Source: Desulfohalobiaceae bacterium (GTDB taxonomy: Bacteria; Desulfobacterota; Desulfovibrionia; Desulfovibrionales; Desulfothermaceae). Taken from it: DNA of 6,094 nt. The stretch covers positions 1-6,094 of the forward strand of contig JAIPDU010000104.1 of the NCBI GenBank assembly GCA_021737525.1. Reading direction: 5' to 3'. Positions 1 to 4,545 of this stretch are shown one piece after another. The translations under genes were made by a program, and so were the position numbers. The notes under the pieces are model-generated. The model saw only the letters and a program-made list of their open reading frames with translations. It searched no databases and was not told the DNA's origin. Position 1 is the first letter of the stretch. Every line of letters begins with the position of its first letter.

Positions 1-42
1 GAAGGAGCCATGCAAAATCCAGAACTAGAGCCTCTTGGCGAG

Positions 43-99
43 AAGAAACTCCGTGAAGGCTTACACCTTCGCTTCTGAATGCCGTCAGGGAAGTTTCTT
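43..99. other. Nested inverted repeat near the left edge
   Basis: AAGAAACT (43-50) and AGTTTCTT (92-99) form a perfect 8-bp outer stem. Within it GTGAAGG (53-59 region) pairs with CCTTCGC (66-72 region) through seven pairs, one a wobble, around a 6-base loop. The arrangement is RNA-like, but I recognise no known RNA family, and no gene supports a terminator role on either strand. Confidence 0.2.
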
Positions 100-129
100 A
101 TTTGGAACAAATTTCCAAGCGGAGTTCAA

Positions 130-137
130 TAAAAAAA
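130..137 (+). repeat. Left target-site duplication of element A
   Basis: TAAAAAAA directly abuts the left GTAAC end of element A and is repeated exactly at 217-224. Low complexity weakens the case slightly, but the exact length and adjacency on both sides are notable. Confidence 0.65.
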
Positions 138-216
138 GTAACTGTCCACCACCTTGCGGAACCGTGAGCCTACCCGGGGTAGGCTTATCCTGATCAGGGA
201 GTTGGTGAATGGTTAC
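138..216 (+). mobile_element. Miniature element A with GTAAC terminal inverted repeats and 8-bp duplication
   Basis: A 79-bp non-coding element begins GTAACTGTCCACC and ends GGTGAATGGTTAC. The ends are inverted repeats matching at 10 of 13 positions. The flanks are a perfect 8-bp direct repeat, TAAAAAAA, the expected mark of transposition with 8-bp target duplication. Inside is a strong hairpin, AGCCTACC (167-174) with GGTAGGCT (178-185). The left end matches element B (3169-3246) at 24 of 28 positions in the same orientation, while the middles differ. GTAA-type ends with an 8-bp duplication fit the IS66 family as the likely source of transposase; this is an inference. Confidence 0.7.
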
Positions 217-224
217 TAAAAAAA
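217..224 (+). repeat. Right target-site duplication of element A
   Basis: TAAAAAAA directly abuts the right GTTAC end of element A and matches 130-137 exactly. Confidence 0.65.
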
Positions 225-699
225 GCCTACTGCGGGAAAGACGAAAGAGTTTTGGCTTGAATGAATCGGATTCAAAACCGGTTTGAGACCACGGGCTGAT
301 GAGCATTGGACACGACCTTCTGACGGCCGAGCCTTGAGGTGGAGTCCGGGAATGCTTTCTCTCGCGGAACATGGACCACGAAGCGCAAGGGCCGTTATCG
401 GGCGATCCGGCACCATCCCCAACAGCAACAGTCCAAGATGCATAAAGAAGGAAAGTTTTCTTTACCACGCCCATGGCAATGGGTATCGCGGAAGGCTCAC
501 ACCACGCGAGACCGGCAGCAAGCGAAGGTTACTCCCAAGGATCGGTTTCCTCCTTTCGAGAAAAGAAGAAGCGCAGCTCATGCCAGGCAAACCGCAAAGG
601 GGATTGGAACCGCCCCGGCTGCGAAAAATGTCTCATCGGTGAGGTCTATGGGCCGGGTTTGCATAACCGGAAGGGCTGCACGGAACCACCTGCCCGATC
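225..699. other. Gene-free stretch downstream of carD
   Basis: I see no credible gene here. Several frames on both strands are open for 70-165 codons, but they overlap one another, have Arg/Ser/Pro-rich shadow-like compositions and match no family I know. I looked for SRP, RNase P, tmRNA, 6S and 5S signatures and found none. Small structures exist, such as a 7-bp TAAAGAA/TTCTTTA hairpin near 442-463. The rho gene that I recall following carD in Desulfovibrio is not here. The stretch may be a decayed region or the insertion zone of lost mobile DNA. Confidence 0.5.
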
Positions 700-813
700 T
701 TACGGCGGGCTCGCAATACCTGGATTGTCTCTTTGCAAGGCGTTCGCGGTGTTCTCCCAGAGCTTGTCCGCCCTGTCAACTCTGCTCGCCTGCTCTGCTG
801 CCGACTCCTGCTA
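700..813 (-). other. In-frame open extension after the carD amber stop
   Basis: After the TAG of carD the frame stays open for 36 sense codons and ends in TAA. The predicted peptide is hydrophilic and helix-friendly (QESAAEQASRVDRADKLWEN and so on), with about 72 percent G or C at third codon positions. Either carD once encoded a longer tail and a nonsense mutation shortened it, or TAG is read through, or it is chance in GC-rich DNA. The 166-residue product is already full length for the family, so no loss of function is implied. Confidence 0.25.
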
Positions 814-1311
814 CTCCCCGGAGATCCCGCTAAAGATCCCCTCAATCTCGTTCTGAAGAGCCTCTCTGTCCCGTTCCAAAGCGAAAGCCAGCTCGGTGGT
901 GATAAGACCCATGGCCTGTTCCATGAGCCTGCGCTCTCCGAAGGAGAGTTCCTTGTTCTGCGAAATGAAAATCAATTCCTTGAGCACATGGGCCACATCA
1001 ACCAAATCGCCGCTTTTCAGCTTCTCCGAATACTCCCTGTAGCGTCGGTTCCAGTTCAGACCGACATTCCCCTTGAAATCGGACCAGTCCTGCAGGGAAT
1101 TTAAAACGCTTCGCCCGTATTCCGCGTCGCAAATGTTGCGTAGGCCAACTCCCCGGGCATTGGCCGTGGGGACAAGCAGGGTGGCATTATTGCTCAGGAT
1201 CCGAACCACATAGAAATCGCTTTCCACTCCACCGATTTCGTAGGTCTGGATCCCTTCCACACGGCCCACACCCTGGGCCGGATAGACCACGAGTTGATCC
1301 TTTTCGAACAC
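811..1311 (-). CDS. carD: CarD/CdnL-family RNA polymerase-binding transcription regulator
   Basis: CarD/CdnL proteins bind the RNA polymerase beta subunit and stabilise the open complex at many promoters, including rRNA promoters. The 166-residue length matches stand-alone family members (about 160-165). The N-terminal Tudor-like RNAP-interaction domain covers about 1-60, with QLVVYPAQGVGRV at 6-18 and DFYVVRIL at 32-39. The helical DNA-binding domain follows, with the signature NWNRRYREYSEKLKSGD at 86-102; Trp87 matches the conserved tryptophan that wedges into the promoter. LSFGERRLMEQAM at 122-134 is also characteristic. The start is GTG, with GAGGG a few bases upstream. The stop is an amber TAG, after which the same frame continues for 36 more sense codons. 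No terminator is obvious. It is the last recognisable gene of the minus-strand cluster. Confidence 0.95.
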   Translation of the reverse strand: MFEKDQLVVYPAQGVGRVEGIQTYEIGGVESDFYVVRILSNNATLLVPTANARGVGLRNICDAEYGRSVLNSLQDWSDFKGNVGLNWNRRYREYSEKLKSGDLVDVAHVLKELIFISQNKELSFGERRLMEQAMGLITTELAFALERDREALQNEIEGIFSGISGE

Positions 1312-1408
1312 CGCTCACCCTCACAACCGGAGACAAGAGAACTCCTCACCGGATTGGCCTTGACTCTTCCCGATCCTGAAAAACGGAACAAGGAAGGTTT
1401 ATTCTTCT

Positions 1409-1437
1409 CTTTTATCACGAAACGCTCTGCCAGTCCA
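1409..1437 (-). promoter_or_regulatory. Possible sigma-70-type promoter for carD
   Basis: On the minus strand TGGACT (1432-1437) and TAAAAG (1409-1414) are separated by exactly 17 bases, and TG lies one base before the -10 box (extended -10). Each hexamer matches its consensus at 4 of 6 positions. Transcription would begin near 1402, about 90 bases before the carD start. It is a weak match found by eye. Confidence 0.25.
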
Positions 1438-1483
1438 CTGTGAGAGCGCCACTGATTCGGAGATACAGGCCTCAAAGGGCAAG

Positions 1484-2104
1484 TCATGATCTATCCATCT
1501 CAAAGGAGGGGCGATCCAAACTGTGAATCCGGTTCATGGCCTTTTCCGGGCCGTGGGAGCAAAAAAGCCTGATACCCCGCTCCGCTTCAGCCAGTATATC
1601 CGGAAGGATCCTTTTCTCCTCGGAGGAAAAGGAGGAGAGGACATAGTTCGCACCGGATCCGGCTCGAGGTCCGGAGCGACCGATCCCCATACGGAGCCTG
1701 TAAAACGCCTTGGTCCCCAAGTGTTCGGCAATGGAGCGTAGCCCGTTGTGGCCGGCCAGACCGGAATCGAATTTCAAGCGAAGCCGGCCGAAGGGTAGGT
1801 CCAGATCGTCGTGCACAACGAGGAGGTGCCGGGGAGAAATTCCGAATTTACGGCTCACAAGCTCCAGCGGCTCTCCGCTTCGGTTCATGTAGCTGTAGGG
1901 ACGCGCGAGCAGCCATCTGGTTCCTTCCGCTGGGCGCCACTGATGCAGGGAATAGCGTCGGGATTTCTCGATGCTGCCGACCTCTCCGAGCTCCCTGCCA
2001 CGATCAATCAGGACCTGGAGAACGGCAAAGCCAAAGTTGTGCCGCGTATCCCGATATTTTCGCCCGGGATTGCCCAGACCGGCTATCAGTCCGTTGTATT
2101 CCAT
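1484..2104 (-). CDS. pth: Peptidyl-tRNA hydrolase
   Basis: Pth cleaves the ester bond of peptidyl-tRNAs that drop off ribosomes, recycling tRNA in the cytoplasm. The 206 residues are slightly above the usual length of about 190-200. Visible motifs are IAGLGNPG at 7-14, RHNFG at 21-25 with the catalytic His22, PYSYMNRSG at 69-77 with substrate-binding Asn74, VVHDDLDLPFG at 96-106 with the Asp99 that supports His22, and AGHNGLRSI at 117-125 with Asn120. All the key residues expected of an active enzyme are present. The start ATG gives the standard N-terminus, but the only purine-rich site, AGGA, touches the ATG, so initiation may be weak. No other in-frame start is nearby. It lies 271 bases after rplY and 172 bases before carD. 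The last residues (about 195-206) run beyond the conserved fold. Confidence 0.97.
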   Translation of the reverse strand: MEYNGLIAGLGNPGRKYRDTRHNFGFAVLQVLIDRGRELGEVGSIEKSRRYSLHQWRPAEGTRWLLARPYSYMNRSGEPLELVSRKFGISPRHLLVVHDDLDLPFGRLRLKFDSGLAGHNGLRSIAEHLGTKAFYRLRMGIGRSGPRAGSGANYVLSSFSSEEKRILPDILAEAERGIRLFCSHGPEKAMNRIHSLDRPSFEMDRS

Positions 2105-2241
2105 TCCTGTCGGCGTTAGACGGGTCGAATGCAGTGTGAGCAGTGCGAATTGGGCTCGTTAGACCGTTTACGGGAAAGGGAAAGCTGCATTTTTTCCAAA
2201 GGAGTGCTTGGACGGAAACTCACCCATATCCTCCTCGGTTG

Positions 2242-2293
2242 CAAGATTTTGAAATCCTCATGTAGTAATATACACTGCGGTTTCAAAATTTTG
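2242..2293. repeat. Long AT-rich palindrome between rplY and pth
   Basis: The arms CAAGATTTTGAAA (2242-2254) and TTTCAAAATTTTG (2281-2293) pair over 13 positions with one G-T wobble. After a single bulged base, CC/GG (2256-2257, 2279-2280) extends the stem to 15 pairs. The loop holds a smaller TGTA/TACA inverted repeat (2261-2264, 2271-2274). The composition is far more AT-rich than the surroundings. From memory it resembles a palindromic intergenic unit that recurs in Desulfobacterota genomes, but I cannot confirm that here. It could act as a bidirectional transcription or decay barrier between rplY and pth. There is no T tract of the usual terminator form beyond the stem. Confidence 0.6.
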
Positions 2294-2375
2294 TCTCCTT
2301 GTATCCGGGCAAGTCTCCATCCAATCACGTTTTCCGGTCAGGCACGAGTGGGCTTTCGTAGGGAGCAGAAGAGCT

Positions 2376-3014
2376 TTAGCTCTCCGGCTCCTCGGACCCT
2401 TCCGATTCTCCGGACTCAACAGGTTCCTCTTCCTCCTCGGACTCGGGCTGCTGGGGTCTGGAAACGCCGACGACCAGGAGATCCTCCTCGGTTTCACGGG
2501 CTACGCCCTTCGGCATGCTCACCTGGCTGAAATAAAGCGCGTCACCGATATCCAGCTCGCTGATGTCGATCTCGAACTTTTCCGGAATGTTTCCGGGAAG
2601 ACAGCTTACTGGAACACTATCGCGATAGGCGTTGACCACGCCCCCGTTATCCACGCCCACGGGCTCGCCGACGAATTCCACCGGGATGTCCATCTTCACT
2701 TCCCGTTTCATGTCCACGCCCACAAAATCCACGTGCTGGATCAACCCCTTCACCGGATGGAACTGAATATCCCAGATAAGTGCCGGCTTTGAGCTTTCCG
2801 TACCGTCCTCGTTCTGAATCTGCAGATAGATCACCTGATTATGGGCCCGCTCCTGCGCCGCCTGGATTGCACCGTAGCCCAGGTTGAGGGGGATGTTCGT
2901 CCCTTCCCGATCATAGTATATCCCCGGGACCACTCCCTCTTTCCGCTGCTTTTTGGCCTGCATCTTGCCGCGGCTGCTGCGCGTCTTCGCCTGCAGTGAC
3001 ACATTCTCCGTCAT
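2376..3014 (-). CDS. rplY: 50S ribosomal protein L25 / general stress protein CTC (long form)
   Basis: L25 of the long CTC/TL5 type binds 5S rRNA in the central protuberance of the 50S subunit. The protein has 212 residues. The N-terminal 5S-rRNA-binding domain covers about 1-95, with RKEGVVPGIYYD at 24-35 and the family motif HPVKGLIQHVDF at 86-97. The beta-rich TL5/CTC C-terminal domain covers about 100-186 and includes VPVEFVGEP-type sequence near 111-118. A strongly acidic Glu/Ser tail fills 189-212, a common ending for long-form L25. The start is fixed by AAGGAG (3021-3026), six bases before ATG. The frame stays open upstream to 3164, but that stretch has no family similarity and passes through the leader hairpin. 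rplY precedes pth, and both act in translation. Confidence 0.97.
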   Translation of the reverse strand: MTENVSLQAKTRSSRGKMQAKKQRKEGVVPGIYYDREGTNIPLNLGYGAIQAAQERAHNQVIYLQIQNEDGTESSKPALIWDIQFHPVKGLIQHVDFVGVDMKREVKMDIPVEFVGEPVGVDNGGVVNAYRDSVPVSCLPGNIPEKFEIDISELDIGDALYFSQVSMPKGVARETEEDLLVVGVSRPQQPESEEEEEPVESGESEGSEEPES

Positions 3015-3020
3015 GCCTAT

Positions 3021-3026
3021 CTCCTT
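3021..3026 (-). promoter_or_regulatory. Ribosome binding site of rplY
   Basis: AAGGAG on the minus strand lies six bases before the ATG at 3014. It is the strongest Shine-Dalgarno site in the window and settles the rplY start in favour of MTENVSLQ over the longer open frame. Confidence 0.85.
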
Positions 3027-3062
3027 AAAGCTTCTCTTTATCGTGCCATATTTGGGCTGGAT

Positions 3063-3093
3063 TCCCTTTCCCTGCCAGTTCAGAGGAAAGGGA
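3063..3093 (-). promoter_or_regulatory. Perfect 9-bp hairpin in the rplY leader
   Basis: TCCCTTTCC (3063-3071) and GGAAAGGGA (3085-3093) are perfect inverted repeats around a 13-base loop, 49 bases upstream of the rplY start. No T run follows on the minus strand, so it is not an intrinsic terminator for prs. A structured leader upstream of a ribosomal-protein gene could serve autoregulation or mRNA stability, but I know of no defined L25 leader motif to compare it with. Confidence 0.3.
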
Positions 3094-3160
3094 CTTTTGC
3101 CCGGACCGAGTCCCACCGGCGCCCGGAAGCAGTTCAGGCAGCCGCTTCGTGGGATTGTTT

Positions 3161-3166
3161 CCAAGG
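3161..3166 (+). repeat. Left flanking direct repeat of element B
   Basis: CCAAGG recurs at 3248-3253. The two copies enclose element B and may be the remains of a target-site duplication. They are not symmetric about the GTAAC ends: two extra Gs lie on the left and one extra C on the right. Confidence 0.45.
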
Positions 3167-3168
3167 GG

Positions 3169-3246
3169 GTAACTATTCACCACCTTGCGAACCCGTTACG
3201 TTCACGGAGCATTTACGCTGAGTCCAAAGTTGTGCTGAATTGTTAC
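3169..3246 (+). mobile_element. Miniature element B with GTAAC terminal inverted repeats
   Basis: A 78-bp non-coding element begins GTAACTATTCACCACC and ends GTGCTGAATTGTTAC. The ends are inverted repeats; including the flanking GGG/CCC they match at 16 of 18 positions. Its first 28 bases match those of the element at 138-216 at 24 positions. The flanks carry the direct repeat CCAAGG (3161-3166 and 3248-3253), consistent with a target duplication that has shifted by a base or two. It has no coding capacity, so movement would need a transposase supplied elsewhere. GTAA-type ends suggest an IS66-like source, which is an inference. It lies between prs and rplY, 13 bases after the prs stop, where a terminator or spacer would be expected, and its paired ends could fold into a hairpin in transcripts. 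Confidence 0.65.
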
Positions 3247-3247
3247 C

Positions 3248-3253
3248 CCAAGG
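3248..3253 (+). repeat. Right flanking direct repeat of element B
   Basis: This is the second copy of CCAAGG (first at 3161-3166). It lies 6 bases beyond the prs stop codon in the prs reading direction. Confidence 0.45.
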
Positions 3254-3259
3254 TGGCCT

Positions 3260-4204
3260 TCAGGAAAAAAGGACACTGACCGAGGCCTCCTGGTGGATAT
3301 TGGAAATGGCCTGTCCCAGGAGCCCCGCAACGGAGACGACCTGGATCTTGTCGTTTTGCCTGGCTTCGGGGCTCAAGGGAATCGTGTCCGTTACAATGAC
3401 CCGATTCAACTCGGAGTTCTCGATGCGCTCCATGGCAGGCCCGGAGAGCACGGGGTGGCTGGCGCAGGCCATGACGGACTTGGCTCCCTTGTCCTGCAGG
3501 ACCTTGCTCGCGGTGACCAATGTCCCGGCAGTATCGATCATATCGTCAACAATAATGGCGCATTTATCCTGGACATCGCCTATGACGTTCATCGCCTCGG
3601 CCTTGTTGGGGGCGTCCCGTCGCTTGTCCACAATTGCCAGCCCGGCGCCCAGGCGCTTGGCATAGGCCCTGGCTCGCTCTGTCCCCCCCGCATCCGGGGA
3701 GATGATCACCAGATTGTCCTTGAATCCCTCCAAAAAGTCCAACAGGACTTTGGAGGCGTAGAGATTGTCCACCGGCAGATCGAAAAATCCCTGAATCTGG
3801 CCCGCGTGCAGATCCACGGTCAGCAGGCGGCTCGCCCCGGCGGTGGAGATGAAGTCCGCCACCATCTTGGCGCTTATGGGGACGCGGGGAACGACCTTGC
3901 GGTCCTGGCGGGCGTAGCCGTAATAGGGCACCACAGCGGTAATCCTGTTGGCGCTGGCCCGCTTCAGGGCGTCGATCATGAGGCACAGTTCCATAATGTT
4001 CGTATTGACCGGGCCGCAGGTGGACTGCACCACAAACAAGTCGCTGCCGCGCACATTATCCCCGATCTCCACCTTGATCTCGCCGTCGCTGAAGGACTCC
4101 ACAACAGTGGGAGTCAGCGAGCAGCCCAGATTGTCGGCAATAGCCCGGGCCAGCGCCGGATTGGAGTTTCCGGTGATCAGCTTGAGATCATTGTAATTCG
4201 TCAT
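3260..4204 (-). CDS. prs: Ribose-phosphate pyrophosphokinase (PRPP synthetase, class I)
   Basis: Prs transfers pyrophosphate from ATP to ribose 5-phosphate, making PRPP in the cytoplasm for purine, pyrimidine, histidine, tryptophan and NAD synthesis. The 314-residue length is typical of class I enzymes. In order, the protein shows the N-terminal SFSDGEIKVEI at 37-47, the ATP-binding segment YYGYARQDRK at 94-103, the metal/active-site segment VDLHAGQIQGFF at 130-141 with His133, DKRR at 193-196, and the PRPP-binding loop IVDDMIDTAGT at 218-228. The loop matches the family signature. RVPISAK at 107-113 replaces the more common REPI(S/T)AK; I associate this variant with Desulfovibrio-type enzymes. 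The start ATG is preceded by AGAGAGCAGGG, a weak ribosome site. prs stands 266 bases beyond the tRNA, so it may have its own promoter. A small mobile-looking element lies 13 bases past its stop codon. Confidence 0.98.
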   Translation of the reverse strand: MTNYNDLKLITGNSNPALARAIADNLGCSLTPTVVESFSDGEIKVEIGDNVRGSDLFVVQSTCGPVNTNIMELCLMIDALKRASANRITAVVPYYGYARQDRKVVPRVPISAKMVADFISTAGASRLLTVDLHAGQIQGFFDLPVDNLYASKVLLDFLEGFKDNLVIISPDAGGTERARAYAKRLGAGLAIVDKRRDAPNKAEAMNVIGDVQDKCAIIVDDMIDTAGTLVTASKVLQDKGAKSVMACASHPVLSGPAMERIENSELNRVIVTDTIPLSPEARQNDKIQVVSVAGLLGQAISNIHQEASVSVLFS

Positions 4205-4376
4205 ACCCTGCTCTCTGCTTTCCGTGTCCTGACTTGTTCGCTTGGCCGGTCTTTCCCTCTTTGCAAAGCGGCGTCACGCTCCGTCGAGAGACTGTGTGAC
4301 CGGCGCATGCGGAAGGGGCCTCCTGCCGGAAATTCCCCGCTTTTCCCCTCATTCTCCCGCCGTAATGGTAACCTTG

Positions 4377-4404
4377 CGTCTTCACGCTCGGAAAAAGGAA
4401 GACG
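4377..4404 (-). promoter_or_regulatory. Perfect 7-bp hairpin in the tRNA-Gln to prs gap
   Basis: CGTCTTC (4377-4383) and GAAGACG (4398-4404) form a perfect 7-bp inverted repeat around a 14-base loop, about 170 bases upstream of the prs start. The loop is T-rich on the minus strand. It could be a leader hairpin or a processing site of a prs transcript starting near the tRNA. The rest of this 266-base gap (4205-4470) shows no gene and no strong promoter that I can recognise. Confidence 0.2.
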
Positions 4405-4463
4405 TGCCGTAAAATTGAAGAGCGGGTGGAATGCGGGCCTTCCTGGCGCCTGCCTGGTAGGAT

Positions 4464-4470
4464 AAAAAAA
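4464..4470 (-). terminator. T7 tract immediately after tRNA-Gln
   Basis: Seven consecutive Ts on the minus strand follow the encoded CCA of tRNA-Gln without a gap. The tract could release transcripts after the tRNA, separating the protease-ispE-tRNA unit from prs, or it could simply be a 3' trailer for exonuclease trimming. The T-arm hairpin ends about 11 bases before the tract, so this is not a textbook intrinsic terminator. Confidence 0.35.
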
Positions 4471-4545
4471 TGGCTGGGGTGGGAGGATTTGAACCCCCGA
4501 ATCACGGGACCAAAACCCGTTGCCTTACCACTTGGCTACACCCCA
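4471..4545 (-). tRNA. tRNA-Gln (anticodon UUG), CCA encoded
   Basis: The minus strand folds as a complete 75-nt tRNA including an encoded CCA. The acceptor stem pairs TGGGGTG with CACCCCA and is followed by discriminator G and CCA (4471-4474). The D arm contains TAGCCAAGTGGTAA. The anticodon stem ACGGG/CCCGT encloses the seven-base loop TTTTGGT, giving anticodon TTG (4511-4513), which reads glutamine CAA codons. The T arm has the standard GGTTCAAATCC core. The 5' end overlaps the last 21 bases of ispE in the same orientation, so the tRNA may be cut from the ispE transcript by RNase P or made from a promoter inside ispE. A run of seven Ts follows CCA directly. Confidence 0.97.

Noticed and set aside
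1..78. 25-codon frame open at the left edge on the plus strand, ending in TGA, possibly the end of a gene entering from the left
   Set aside because: Too short to judge; the peptide (ending LREGLHLRF) matches nothing I know and half of it lies within an inverted repeat.
85..474. 129-codon open frame on the minus strand downstream of carD
   Set aside because: It runs through the whole of element A and its flanking repeats, has no good ribosome site and resembles no family.
600..790. 6S or SRP RNA candidate, from TTCGCGGTG-like and CCGGAAGG-like words
   Set aside because: The partner strand needed to close a 6S stem is absent, and the conserved SRP apical loop sequence is not present.
283..856. 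Three overlapping plus-strand open frames
   Set aside because: They overlap each other in different frames, one runs into the carD coding region, and their compositions are shadow-like.
2116..2328. 70-codon minus-strand frame between rplY and pth
   Set aside because: It is formed across the AT-rich palindrome, begins at a GTG without a ribosome site and overlaps a better-supported repeat.
2370..2383. AGAGCT/AGCTCT inverted repeat over the rplY stop codon as a terminator
   Set aside because: The two-base spacer gives a poor loop and no T tract follows.
3015..3164. N-terminal extension of rplY to an upstream Met
   Set aside because: The strong AAGGAG site at 3021-3026 and family alignment place the start at 3014; the extension includes the leader hairpin.
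4361..4380. GGTAACCTTGCG near 4367 resembling parts of the GTAAC element ends
   Set aside because: Only short matches, with no inverted partner and no flanking duplication; likely chance.
3293..4465. 390-codon open frame on the plus strand
   Set aside because: It lies opposite prs, whose product has all family motifs. The plus-strand product has no recognisable domain and its openness is explained by codon bias on the other strand.
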